A DNA stretch of 17,495 nt from CAG-791 sp045117315 (GCA_045117315.1 JBGUNJ010000126.1:1-17495), one strand, 5' to 3'. Counted from the first letter of the stretch, positions 7,470 through 14,278 are shown. Made by a program: numbers and translations. Notes: generated by a model from the sequence alone, not told the origin.

Positions 7470-7866
7470 TGCTCTTTGCCTCCTGTTCGATCGTCAGCTC
7501 CTTCGGGATTCTCATGATCCCCATGCTGATCTTTATGATTCTGTTGATTTCCTTCATATGCTCCGCCGGGATCCTTCCGAAATATTTCATCACCCGGCAT
7601 TTGTCGATCGTTTTGATCTGTTCCAGCTGCACCACCGATGCCGTCTTGAGTCTTCCGACCGGCGGTAGGATATAATGTGTCGGCTGGTCTTTTTTCTTAT
7701 CCGTGTGGGAGGTCATCGTTGCCACAATGATCGTGGAGCTGTGGAGGTTGCCGGTGTTGTTCTGTAAAACCACCACCGGCCTCTTGCCTCCTTGTTCGGA
7801 TCCCTTGAAGGGATTCAGGTTCGCCAGGTAAATGTCTCCCCGGCGGTATGTCCAATCTGTTTTCAT
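7462..7866 (-). CDS. PemK/MazF-family toxin-like protein
   Basis: This 134-residue protein has the full MazF/PemK SH3-like fold signature: RRGDIYLANLNPFKGSEQGG (8-27), KRPVVVLQNN, IIVATMTSH and a HYILPPVGRLKTASVVQLEQ strand set, ending in a helix. MazF proteins are ribosome-independent endoribonucleases, and the R-G-D and (T/S)-containing elements that line the active site are present. No recognisable MazE antitoxin lies next to it; downstream are an excisionase-like gene overlapping it by eight bases, then a second one and int. It may be a regulator-type PemK protein of the mobile element or an orphan toxin whose antitoxin is one of the short frames upstream or elsewhere. Confidence 0.85.
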   Translation of the reverse strand: MKTDWTYRRGDIYLANLNPFKGSEQGGKRPVVVLQNNTGNLHSSTIIVATMTSHTDKKKDQPTHYILPPVGRLKTASVVQLEQIKTIDKCRVMKYFGRIPAEHMKEINRIIKISMGIMRIPKELTIEQEAKSNV

Positions 7867-7969
7867 TCCCTTATTCAGCTCTCCTTATGAGAATATCTTG
7901 TTCCTCCTGTGTAAAGGCAGGCCACTGCCGCAATCTATACTGACCGCACAGCCGGCCTGCCGTTCATCT

Positions 7970-8071
7970 TCAATATGCTCGTCCTCCTATTTGTCCACGA
8001 CACCCCGGAGAACCGGACAAAATGTCCGATGGGAAATACATCAGGCGGCAGGCCTGCTTGCCTGCGCTCAT
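7970..8071 (-). CDS. possible 33-residue small protein
   Basis: An ATG at 8069-8071 follows GGAGGGGTGAG, giving MSAGKQACRLMYFPSDILSG and 13 more residues to a TGA. After this stop and one further stop, the same frame is open again and reads RQWPAFTQEEQDILIRRAE, ending at a TAA (7871-7873) four bases before the toxin start. This could be a small peptide, or the two halves of a gene broken by stop codons. No family is recognised. Confidence 0.25.
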   Translation of the reverse strand: MSAGKQACRLMYFPSDILSGSPGCRGQIGGRAY

Positions 8072-8108
8072 GGGAGTCTCACCCCTCCGCGGTTCTCGCC
8101 GAGCCGCC

Positions 8109-8216
8109 CTAAGACGGAAGTATCATTATCCCCTTCCCCAGGTCATGGCCGCCGCCGGGTGCAGTCCCGGCATTTGCAATAGGTTTGAACCGCTCCCGAT
8201 GAATTCCTGCCGTCAT
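8109..8216 (-). CDS. possible 35-residue small protein
   Basis: The ATG at 8214-8216 overlaps the stop codon of an 11-residue frame (MIGRILQHFFL) that itself follows an AGAGAGG site, which looks like translational coupling. The peptide (MTAGIHRERFKPIANAG and onward) is glycine-rich and unrecognised. An alternative frame over the same bases encodes a cysteine cluster without a start codon. Confidence 0.22.
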   Translation of the reverse strand: MTAGIHRERFKPIANAGTAPGGGHDLGKGIMILPS

Positions 8217-8391
8217 AGAAAAAAGTGCTGCAGTATCCGTCCGATCATGGCGAACCTCTCTTAGGCTCTCTGGGGAAATCAAGAATCAGAATGTGCCTGA
8301 TGAAATGTATATTCAGTTGTCAAAGTGCGCATGGCAGCAACTTCGCTGCTCTGAAGTCAGTGTAATAAGAAAGTACTGTTTCCGTTAGAGC

Positions 8392-8432
8392 CTGTCACGC
8401 CCGGTTTACCGGGTCTGTTACACCCGGTTACA
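8392..8432. repeat. three CTGTNACA-like motifs and a CCCGG hairpin at the 3' end of the XRE gene
   Basis: CTGTCACG (8392-8399), CTGTTACA (8415-8422) and CGGTTACA (8425-8432) resemble the units of the larger array at 8985-9098. CCCGGT-TT-ACCGGG (8400-8413) forms a small hairpin without a T run. The cluster overlaps the XRE stop codon. Confidence 0.45.
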
Positions 8433-8733
8433 GTTTCGCGGACATGACAAACAGATCCTGGGCAATGTCTCGGAGCTCCTTTTTCCGCTTTGCGAGAATA
8501 CGTTCCTCGGTATCGGTCACTTCACGTTTTCCCCGGATCAGATAGTCAAGGGTTACTCCAAAGTATGTGGAAATATCGATCAGCAGGTCGATCGATGCGC
8601 CGCTCTTGCCGGATTCGATCTTCCGGATATGATCCTGGGAAATGTAAAGATTGCAGGCCATGGTTTCCTGCGTTTCATTATTCTTCTTGCGGAGTTCCTT
8701 GATCCTGGCTCCGCATGCTTTCATATCAAACAT
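8428..8733 (-). CDS. XRE-family helix-turn-helix regulator
   Basis: This 101-residue protein has an HTH_3/XRE domain at residues 8-66: ARIKELRKKNNETQETMACNLYISQDHIRKIESGKSGASIDLLIDISTYF, written here in part only, with recognition helix around SQDHIRKIE and the typical LDYLIRG end. The C-terminal 30 residues are charged and helical and may mediate dimerisation. The ATG at 8731-8733 has GGAGG eight bases upstream. That Shine-Dalgarno sequence is buried in a long hairpin (8741-8790), and a terminator precedes the gene, so expression appears tightly held down. CTGTNACA-like motifs lie at both ends of the gene. It is likely a repressor of the surrounding mobile module; the target is not shown by sequence. 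Confidence 0.85.
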   Translation of the reverse strand: MFDMKACGARIKELRKKNNETQETMACNLYISQDHIRKIESGKSGASIDLLIDISTYFGVTLDYLIRGKREVTDTEERILAKRKKELRDIAQDLFVMSAKL

Positions 8734-8740
8734 GATTCTT

Positions 8741-8790
8741 TCCTCCGATTTCTGAAATTTGTTGATTGGTCAAATCTCAGAACCGGAGGA
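8741..8790 (-). promoter_or_regulatory. long hairpin masking the Shine-Dalgarno site of the XRE gene
   Basis: Arms TCCTCCG (8741-8747) with CGGAGGA (8784-8790), and TTCTGAAATTTG (8750-8761) with CAAATCTCAGAA (8771-8782), stack into a 19-pair stem with a small internal loop and a 9-base apical loop. The single mismatch in plus-strand RNA becomes a G-U pair in the minus-strand message. The minus-strand GGAGGA is the only good ribosome binding site of the XRE gene, so this structure would hide it. Confidence 0.65.
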
Positions 8791-8842
8791 GATCGGCATC
8801 TGCAGCCCGAAAAGGCCTTTGCCGCTGCCCGGTTTTCCGCGC

Positions 8843-8895
8843 AAAAAAATAAGAGGCGGCCGCTTCCACAGTTTCCTGCAAAAACAACCGCCTCT
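8843..8895 (-). terminator. intrinsic terminator in the XRE leader
   Basis: AGAGGCGG (8852-8859) and CCGCCTCT (8888-8895) form a perfect 8-bp stem; in the leftward transcript it is followed by TTATTTTTTT. The 28-base loop can hold a small GAAA-capped stem. It lies upstream of the XRE gene and about 130 bases beyond the repeat array, so a transcript starting at the array would end here unless terminator read-through occurs. Confidence 0.6.
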
Positions 8896-8970
8896 GTTTG
8901 GTTAGCCTGTTCCAATTTCTGTCACCCGTCCGTTTCGTATACAATGCTGTCTGTTGTTTTTGCATCGCAC

Positions 8971-8976
8971 ACTCTA
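8971..8976 (-). promoter_or_regulatory. possible -10 box next to the repeat array
   Basis: Read leftward, TAGAGT (4 of 6 to consensus) lies exactly 8 bp after the nearest array unit (8985-8992). In SARP-controlled promoters the nearest operator repeat is 8 bp from the -10 box and takes the place of a normal -35 box. The call depends on that analogy. Confidence 0.35.
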
Positions 8977-8984
8977 ATGGGCGG

Positions 8985-9098
8985 CTGTGACAGGGCTTGC
9001 TACAGGGCCTGTGACAATCCTGTTACATTGAAATTATCTTCAAAATCTTTTTTCGCGCTGTGACACCGCAGTTACACGGCTGTGACAATCCTGTGACA
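8985..9098. repeat. phased array of CTGTGACA direct repeats
   Basis: Units CTGTGACA or one-base variants start at 8985, 9009, 9020, 9058, 9069 (CAGTTACA), 9080 and 9091, with a weak unit near 8997. Spacing is exactly 11 bp within 9009/9020 and 9058/9069/9080/9091, which puts the units on one face of the helix. A 15-base block CTGTGACAATCCTGT occurs at 9009 and 9080. A further CTGTCACC lies at 8919. The last unit sits in a perfect CCTGT-G-ACAGG palindrome (9090-9100). Adjacent genes encode a SARP-type and an XRE-type regulator. Confidence 0.8.
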
Positions 9099-9149
9099 GG
9101 ACTCTTTTTCAGTTTATTACCAGTATTTCACACAAAAAACTGTAAACGC

Positions 9150-9195
9150 AAAGAAAGGGTCTGCCGCAGCGGTTAAACCACTGCCGACAGACCCC
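9150..9195 (-). terminator. intrinsic terminator of the GAF-SARP gene
   Basis: In the leftward transcript GGGTCTGTCGGCAGTGGTT pairs with AACCGCTGCGGCAGACCC, with one bulged G and two G-U pairs that would be mismatches on the other strand, followed by TTTCTTT. It begins about 15 bases after the stop codon. Confidence 0.85.
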
Positions 9196-9209
9196 TATTT
9201 CGTCCCTCA

Positions 9210-10610
9210 TTATTCTTTTACATGTGTCCGCAGCGCGAGCAGATTCTGTACTTTCTGGTATTCCTCCTCCGCGAGCTCATCCCTGGCCATCTGATCGTAG
9301 CGTTCTTTCATTATGCTGTTTCCGGTTGCTTCGGCAGCAATCGAGATCCAATAATAGGCATCCTGTATTCCCGGTTCAAGGCTTAAGGCACGGGAAGCAT
9401 ACTCGATGATCCTGTGATAATCCCTGCTGTGCCCAAGCATGGTCAGAAGTTCTCTCGCAATGTCAATGAATACCTGATTGTAATGTGTCGTATAAGGGAT
9501 CAGCCAGGAGCCCATATCCAGTTCTCCCAGTTCAAACAGGCGTCCCTGATACAGTTCAAAGGCCTTCTTAAGTGTCCCGGCTTTCTCGTCCGGATTCGCA
9601 GTAGATTTTGCCTTCAGGTACAGGCTTTCCATTTCTTCCGCGTCTGTAACGATATGGACGTCATCCAGCAGTTCAAGCATCCCGGACTTCACATCGATGA
9701 CCTTGGCATCGTGGTATACGGCCAGATCATTATGCAGACGGTAGATCGCCTGACGGATGTTTGACCGCGCCGACTTCTCCGGCTCATCCGGCCACAGATC
9801 TGCGGCCATGCTCAGCTGATCAACCGGTGTTTTATGAAGGATCAGATATAACAGGATCACCCATCCACGCCGGTTAGGATGCGCCAGATCCTGCTCACGG
9901 ATGCGTCTTCCATTGATTTCCATGCTGTGCTGGCCGAGGATGTTATAGCGTATCCTCAGCCTCCCGTCATCCGGTGCGTCATTTGAAATATAACGGCGCT
10001 CCGCTTCCAGACGGCGCTTCTGCAGCACCATCATCATAGCTACGAAACATGCCAGTTGAAGAGGTTCAGGTTGGGAAATATTTCGGATCGGATTTCTTAC
10101 AACCATGTAGCCCAGGGGATGCTGGCCAAAGGGAACGCCGATTACCGCCCTGGTCTGGAGTCTTTGATATGCTTCATATTCCTTCGGATGGGTTTCCCGT
10201 ATAGCCTCTGTATCTGGGATGATCATAGGCTTCTGACTAACCAGGTGCTCTGCCCATGTGACGAACTCATCGGTCATCTCAAACTCATGAAACAGGGTTT
10301 CCTTCATAGGGCCGGCTTCCACATCGTACCACATCTCGGGACGCCATAATTGCGAACGGAGATCCGCTATCAGAATGCCGCACCAGTCAGCACCATAGAA
10401 TTTGCAGGCTGCCTTCATAACACCAACCGCGATCTCCATGGGATCTTCGATGTTATGCAGGGCTGCTTCCGTTTCCACAATGATTTTGAAAAGCTCGTCC
10501 TCAAACACATACCGCTGATATTCTTCCTCCGAGATCGTGCGGTATTTACCGGTGGTGTCGTCGGACTGTTTTTCCCTTGACCTTCCTAACGAAAAGATCT
10601 TTTCCAACAT
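9210..10610 (-). CDS. GAF-SARP transcriptional regulator with BTAD domain
   Basis: This 466-residue protein has a GAF-like sensor region at about 40-200 (GADWCGILIAD, then VIGVPFGQHPLGYMVVRNP), a connecting helix, and an OmpR/SARP winged helix at about 218-315 (INGRRIREQDLAHPNRRGWVILLYL and LWPDEPEKSARSNIRQAIYR, each motif typical of SARP proteins). The end, about 316-450, is a helical bacterial transcriptional activation domain with TPR-like repeats (LLTMLGHSRDYHRIIEYASRAL). There is no membrane segment. SARP proteins bind short direct repeats spaced by 11 bp and activate promoters; such an array lies 110 bases beyond this gene. The ATG at 10608-10610 follows GAGGTG. The ligand of the GAF domain is unknown. 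Confidence 0.85.
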   Translation of the reverse strand: MLEKIFSLGRSREKQSDDTTGKYRTISEEEYQRYVFEDELFKIIVETEAALHNIEDPMEIAVGVMKAACKFYGADWCGILIADLRSQLWRPEMWYDVEAGPMKETLFHEFEMTDEFVTWAEHLVSQKPMIIPDTEAIRETHPKEYEAYQRLQTRAVIGVPFGQHPLGYMVVRNPIRNISQPEPLQLACFVAMMMVLQKRRLEAERRYISNDAPDDGRLRIRYNILGQHSMEINGRRIREQDLAHPNRRGWVILLYLILHKTPVDQLSMAADLWPDEPEKSARSNIRQAIYRLHNDLAVYHDAKVIDVKSGMLELLDDVHIVTDAEEMESLYLKAKSTANPDEKAGTLKKAFELYQGRLFELGELDMGSWLIPYTTHYNQVFIDIARELLTMLGHSRDYHRIIEYASRALSLEPGIQDAYYWISIAAEATGNSIMKERYDQMARDELAEEEYQKVQNLLALRTHVKE

Positions 10611-10655
10611 ACCATCACCTCATTTCAGTATACTTCGACAGATTCCAAGATATAT

Positions 10656-10699
10656 AAAAAACCGCAGGACTGCCTTGTCGTAACCCGGCAGCCCTGCGG
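10656..10699 (-). terminator. intrinsic terminator of the second XRE gene
   Basis: Arms 10662-10674 and 10687-10699 pair over 13 positions, one of them a G-U in the minus-strand RNA, around a 12-base loop. Six T (10656-10661) follow leftward. It stands about 60 bases after the XRE stop codon and isolates the GAF-SARP gene from upstream reading. Confidence 0.88.
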
Positions 10700-10757
10700 A
10701 CATCCTTCGTATTGTATTTATGGCTGCCAAGTGTTTACATTGGCAACTACTATCAGC

Positions 10758-11126
10758 TTAGTCCTTTCTCGTCTGGATCCTCTTCCCATACTCCGCAATT
10801 CTTCTGGCGGTGTCACGTATCAACATTCGGGTCTCCATGTCACATTCCTTCAGGATATTGGAGATTTCCACATCAATCTGGATATCGAAATACTGGTCGG
10901 AGGTATCTGCAAGATAGTAGTCTACGCCTGTATTCAATGCCTTTCCGATCTTTACTGCCAGCGGCCAGGAAGCACTGACGGTGCCTCTTTCCACATCCCC
11001 AATATGTTTGGAGGAGCAGTCACACTTTTCGGCTAAATCCTCCAGCGTATACTTTTTGGCATTTCTTGAATCACGGATGCGGCGGCCGATCTGTTTTCTT
11101 TCTTCTTCTGTAAAACTGGGTTTCAC
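10758..11126 (-). CDS. XRE-family helix-turn-helix regulator
   Basis: This 122-residue protein has an HTH_3 domain at residues 10-72 (IGRRIRDSRNAKKYTLEDLA, then SSKHIGDVERGTVSASW as recognition region, and LNTGVDYYLAD), followed by a helical tail of about 45 residues (SNILKECDMETRMLIRDTAR). It starts with GTG at 11124-11126, with a perfect AAGGAGGTG seven bases before it, and overlaps the stop of a small upstream frame as GTGA. An IS66 copy inserted just upstream separates it from its probable native promoter at 14368-14397, so its present expression may depend on read-through from the element. It has a strong terminator of its own. Confidence 0.86.
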   Translation of the reverse strand: MKPSFTEEERKQIGRRIRDSRNAKKYTLEDLAEKCDCSSKHIGDVERGTVSASWPLAVKIGKALNTGVDYYLADTSDQYFDIQIDVEISNILKECDMETRMLIRDTARRIAEYGKRIQTRKD

Positions 11127-11290
11127 CGGGCGCCACCTCCTTCCGACATTTCTTCATCTTTATTATAGAAAATCCATCGGAAGGACTCCATAAAGCAGCA
11201 AGGTAACAGTTCCCTTGCAAAGGTATGTTTCGCAAAAAAATTAGCAGTTAGGGGCGTGCAACCTTTGGCATGTGTTCTGATCATGACCAT
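11123..11290 (-). CDS. possible 55-residue protein ahead of the XRE gene
   Basis: An ATG at 11288-11290 is preceded, eight bases away, by GAAAGGAG, and the frame ends in a GTGA overlap with the XRE gene, which suggests coupled translation. The peptide (MVMIRTHAKGCTPLTANFFA and onward) is unrecognised, with a hydrophobic centre. The Shine-Dalgarno sequence is exactly the 8-bp target duplication of the IS66 copy. It may be a true small gene or merely leader sequence. Confidence 0.35.
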   Translation of the reverse strand: MVMIRTHAKGCTPLTANFFAKHTFARELLPCCFMESFRWIFYNKDEEMSEGGGAR

Positions 11291-11298
11291 TTCAGATT

Positions 11299-11306
11299 CT
11301 CCTTTC
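11299..11306. repeat. IS66 target-site duplication, left copy
   Basis: CTCCTTTC is identical to 14271-14278. Eight base pairs is the expected duplication length for the IS66 family. Confidence 0.95.
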
Positions 11307-11323
11307 GTAAGCGATGAATAATC
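11307..11323 (+). repeat. IS66 terminal inverted repeat (tnpC end)
   Basis: GTAAGCGATGAATAATC matches the reverse complement of 14254-14270 at all 17 positions; similarity fades beyond. Confidence 0.95.
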
Positions 11324-11367
11324 ATCCGTTCGTAAAGTTGGCAACGGCTATCGGGGAAGCCGCGGAA

Positions 11368-13056
11368 TCAGGCCGGCAGCTCCCCTGGATTTTCGGGTGT
11401 ATATGTTTCAGTATCCATCTGTCCTGAACAGCGTTCCTTTATAAAATCACTCCATGGCATTAGTTGTTCGATGCTTGCGGGCGAATCTTTGTGGTCCGGC
11501 ATGAACAACAGCAGGGTGTACAGATACTGGAACGGGTTCAGGCCATTGGCCTTGGCGGTCTCAATAAGGCTCATGACGATCGCGCTTGCTTTCGCGCCGT
11601 CCTCCGTGTCGTGGAACAGGAAATTCTTCCTTGACGTTGCGTAGACCTTCGCTTTCCGCTCCGCCGCGTTGTTCGAAAGCTCGCACCTGCCATCGAGGAG
11701 GTAGTTCATCAGGGATTCCTTATGGTTCCTGGCGTAATTCACTGCCTTCTCCAGCTTGCTTCCGCCCACCGGCGAAAGGGTGTCGATCCATGACCAGAAG
11801 CTTTCCCAAACTGCAGGCTCTGTCCGGAGGCGGATGGTCTTACGCTCATCCGCGGACAGGTCCCTGTATTCCCGCTCCATGAAGAACAGGCGGTTGCAGA
11901 ACAGGACCCCTTTTTCCGCCGGGAGCAGGTCCTCACGGGCGGCGATGTCGCCCTCCGGTTCCGGGATGGCCTGTTCAGAGTTGATGTCCAGGAGCCTGAG
12001 GTCCTTCCGGCGTTCTTTGGGGACCGCCTCGAAGAACTTCCGCCGGCAATGGGCAAGGCAGCATACGATGATGACCCCTGTGAGCGTGCCATACGCGCTG
12101 TACCCGTCACAATGGACATACCCGGAAAAACCTTCCAGAAAGGCTGCGGGATATTTTCCGGCGCGGCCCGGCTGGTAGTCATAAAGGACGATCCCCGGAA
12201 GCCCGTCCGACCCGGTAAGGTATATCCAGAAATAGGATTTCGCCTGCGCTTCCCGGTCCTTCTCATGGAGGACCTGGCATGGCACCTCGTCCGCGTGGAT
12301 CACTTCCCGGCCCAGGAACTTCTCGTGCAGGGCGTCATAAATGGGGGAAAGATAATCCAGGGAGCACCTGTTGTACCAGTTCCCGATCGTCTCCCGGGGC
12401 AGCGGCACTTCCTGAAGCCCCCAGTCCTTCTCCTGCCGGTAGAACGGAAGGTAAAGGCCGGACTTGTCATACATGACCGTGGCCACCATGGACGGGGATG
12501 CCGGGCTGTGGCTGAGGAGGGGTGTCGGCAGAGCTGCCCTGGTGATCGTCGTGACATCCTCTTTCCGGCACACCGGGCATACCAGCGTTTCCTGGAAATA
12601 TTGGACCCGTTCCACTTTCGCGGGCGTGATCCGGAGCTCCTCCCGGCCGAACTGCCAGCCGAGGTGCTCCATCGGGGCGCCGCAGTCAGGGCAGTTACGG
12701 CCGCCTGCGGGGACGGGGATGTCCACCCTGCGTACCGGGAGTGCTTCGTAAAGATCCCTGCGCATCGATTTTGCCTTGCTTTTCCTCGTGTGCTCTTTTA
12801 CCAGGACTTCATGGCCTCCGGCTGTCCGGATCTCGTCCCCGGGTTCTTCATCATCGGGAAGTCGTCCTGTTTTTTCGCTGGATGTGCCGAAGATCTTCCG
12901 GTTGAGCTCGTCCAGGGTCTCCTGAAGGTTGGCGATCGTACGCCGGAGATCCGTGATGGTCCCGTTCAGGTTCCTGATGGTCTCGGCCTGCTCCTGCGTC
13001 TGCTGCTCCAGGTGCTCGATGTATTTCTGGATGTCCGCATATGGTCCTTCCGCCAT
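11368..13056 (-). CDS. tnpC: IS66 transposase TnpC
   Basis: This 562-residue DDE transposase is full length. An N-terminal coiled coil (about 8-56, with heptads such as LEQQTQEQAETIRNL) leads into the IFGTSSEKT motif, then a zinc-binding region with C122, C125, C160 and C163 (CPDC, CPVC). The RNase H-like catalytic core shows D256 (VIHADEVP), D317 (YVHCDGYSAY) and E466 (ELSNNAAERKAK). A short IS66-type C-terminal domain follows (TAKANGLNPFQYLYTLL). All catalytic residues are present and no frameshift is seen. Confidence 0.96.
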   Translation of the reverse strand: MAEGPYADIQKYIEHLEQQTQEQAETIRNLNGTITDLRRTIANLQETLDELNRKIFGTSSEKTGRLPDDEEPGDEIRTAGGHEVLVKEHTRKSKAKSMRRDLYEALPVRRVDIPVPAGGRNCPDCGAPMEHLGWQFGREELRITPAKVERVQYFQETLVCPVCRKEDVTTITRAALPTPLLSHSPASPSMVATVMYDKSGLYLPFYRQEKDWGLQEVPLPRETIGNWYNRCSLDYLSPIYDALHEKFLGREVIHADEVPCQVLHEKDREAQAKSYFWIYLTGSDGLPGIVLYDYQPGRAGKYPAAFLEGFSGYVHCDGYSAYGTLTGVIIVCCLAHCRRKFFEAVPKERRKDLRLLDINSEQAIPEPEGDIAAREDLLPAEKGVLFCNRLFFMEREYRDLSADERKTIRLRTEPAVWESFWSWIDTLSPVGGSKLEKAVNYARNHKESLMNYLLDGRCELSNNAAERKAKVYATSRKNFLFHDTEDGAKASAIVMSLIETAKANGLNPFQYLYTLLLFMPDHKDSPASIEQLMPWSDFIKERCSGQMDTETYTPENPGELPA

Positions 13057-13353
13057 CCTGCTGTCCTCCCTTCCATAGTCTTTCCTCTATTATAAAGAGG
13101 ATGCTGGGGCACGGCAAACCGCCTGGCTGTGGCCATCCGTCATTCTGACGGTGGACAACCCCTGCTTTTTACCGGCCGGAGGCCTTCCCGGGGAGGGGAA
13201 ATGACCTGAGGAAAGGGCAAATTGTGGATATCTCCGATTCGCTTTTTCTCACACCTGCCGGGATAGCGTATACGGGCATTCCGGGTGTGGATAAAAAAAT
13301 GCGCAGGTACGGAAAAAAAACAAATATTCTACGTTTTGCACAAAAGGCAGAGC

Positions 13354-13710
13354 CTAAAAATCCTTCCTGCCGGACCCTCCGTGGATCGCGTTCGGCTGCT
13401 CGATGGAAAGCCCCTCCAGGAGCCACCGGTACTGCTGCCTGGTGAGGGCGCGTACTTCGGAAGCATTACGCGGCCACTGGAAGCGCCCGTTGTCGAGCCT
13501 CTTGTAAAGGATCACGAACCCGGTCTGGTCAAAATGGAGGGCCTTGATCCTGTCCGACTTCCTCCCACAGAAGAGGAAGAGCGCATTTGCGAAGGGATCC
13601 ATGTCGTAGGTATCGCGGATGACCGACATCAAGCCGTCAATAGACTTGCGCATGTCAGTTCTTCCGGTCACCAGGTAGATCTTAGAAACACGGGAAAGGT
13701 CTCCTAACAT
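13354..13710 (-). CDS. tnpB: IS66 accessory protein TnpB (Orf2)
   Basis: This 118-residue protein has the IS66 Orf2 hallmarks: TGRTDMRKSIDGLM (15-28), NALFLFCGRKSDRIKALHFD (42-61) and LYKRLDNGRFQWP. It is needed for transposition of IS66-type elements, but its molecular role is not settled. Its ATG overlaps the tnpA stop by seven bases, so translation is likely coupled. Confidence 0.95.
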   Translation of the reverse strand: MLGDLSRVSKIYLVTGRTDMRKSIDGLMSVIRDTYDMDPFANALFLFCGRKSDRIKALHFDQTGFVILYKRLDNGRFQWPRNASEVRALTRQQYRWLLEGLSIEQPNAIHGGSGRKDF

Positions 13711-14090
13711 GACAGCCCTCCCAGCGTGTACAGGATATTCCTGATCGTGGCGGCGCTTGCGCCGTCATGGAAATCGATGCGGACATTCCCTACGAAGACA
13801 TTCGCGGCGACCGTCCCGCCTCCCGGAGCTGTAGGATCGCCTCCGGCAAGTCCGTCACTCCCACTACGGACTGCGAGGGGGACGACCTCCTGCCTGGGGC
13901 CGTTGCCTGAGACGCGTGACGGCTGCGGGATATCATAGCCCCTGCCACGCAGCTTCTTAATATAGTAATGCAGACTATTGTGGCTGATGCCGTTCGCCTC
14001 GCACCATTTTCTTTCGCTGAGGCCGCTTGAACGGCATTCCCTGATAGTTTCGAACCATTCCAGGTCAGAACGAACGTTGTTCTTTTTCAT
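13704..14090 (-). CDS. tnpA: IS66 accessory protein TnpA (Orf1)
   Basis: This 128-residue protein has an N-terminal helix-turn-helix (WFETIRECRSSGLSERKWCE, then ISHNSLHYYIKKLR), a glycine- and proline-rich linker, and an end of NVRIDFHDGASAATIRNILY, as in IS66 Orf1. It probably binds the element ends. Upstream within the IS, TCACAT and ATGTGA (about 14141-14163) form a small inverted repeat. Confidence 0.92.
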   Translation of the reverse strand: MKKNNVRSDLEWFETIRECRSSGLSERKWCEANGISHNSLHYYIKKLRGRGYDIPQPSRVSGNGPRQEVVPLAVRSGSDGLAGGDPTAPGGGTVAANVFVGNVRIDFHDGASAATIRNILYTLGGLSC

Positions 14091-14253
14091 AAATCATTCC
14101 ACTCCGTTTCTTTTTAATTTCGGGAGTGGCTGATAGATCGTCACATGAACGGGCTTTATGTGACCGGATATCTTTAGCGCAAAGGACTTGCAGGGGATAG
14201 GACCACTCCATGCGTCCATTATCCCTTCTGGCTAAAGTACCCGCAATCCGCCC

Positions 14254-14270
14254 GATTATTCATCGCTTAC
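14254..14270 (-). repeat. IS66 terminal inverted repeat (tnpA end)
   Basis: GATTATTCATCGCTTAC is the exact inverse of the repeat at 11307-11323. Confidence 0.95.
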
Positions 14271-14278
14271 CTCCTTTC
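14271..14278. repeat. IS66 target-site duplication, right copy
   Basis: CTCCTTTC is identical to 11299-11306. On the minus strand it reads GAAAGGAG, a Shine-Dalgarno sequence. Confidence 0.95.

Larger units (their letters stand above)
7867..8427. other. 561-bp stretch with only tiny reading frames, upstream of the toxin gene
   Basis: No gene of normal length is visible. On the minus strand, several short frames follow one another with Shine-Dalgarno-like sequences. A CGGACA-AAA-TGTCCG inverted repeat lies at 8014-8028, and a perfect -35 hexamer TTGACA reads leftward at 8318-8323, but no convincing -10 box stands 16-18 bp from it. A cysteine-rich open stretch without a start codon (YCKCRDC, about 8150-8185) also exists. 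The region may be the leader of the toxin-integrase operon, or a decayed gene. Confidence 0.4.
11307..14270 (-). mobile_element. complete IS66-family insertion sequence (2964 bp)
   Basis: The element has perfect 17-bp terminal inverted repeats (11307-11323 and 14254-14270) starting GTAAGCG, as in other IS66 members, and is flanked by the 8-bp duplication CTCCTTTC. It carries tnpA, tnpB and tnpC in the usual order and no passenger gene. The 297 bases between tnpB and tnpC contain no convincing gene. Its base composition is clearly more GC-rich than the ABC-3C region, which suggests recent arrival. Exact repeats and target duplication argue for an intact, possibly still mobile copy. Confidence 0.96.

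Noticed and set aside
8318..8323. TTGACA as the promoter of the toxin-integrase operon
   Set aside because: No acceptable -10 box is found 16-18 bp downstream, so only the hexamer is noted.
8777..8965. Minus-strand 62-codon frame between the repeat array and the XRE gene
   Set aside because: It crosses the terminator at 8843-8895, has no good ribosome binding site, and its sequence is not protein-like.
8985..9098. CTGTGACA array as a CRISPR
   Set aside because: Units are 8 bp with 3-bp spacers at an 11-bp period; CRISPR repeats and spacers are far longer and no cas gene is present.
10611..10655. Promoter of the GAF-SARP gene
   Set aside because: A TATACT box is present upstream of the ribosome binding site, but no hexamer at the right distance resembles a -35 box.
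12049..13095. Long plus-strand open frame of 348 codons
   Set aside because: It lies wholly opposite tnpC, which has all IS66 catalytic motifs. The GC-rich coding sequence leaves few stop codons on the other strand.
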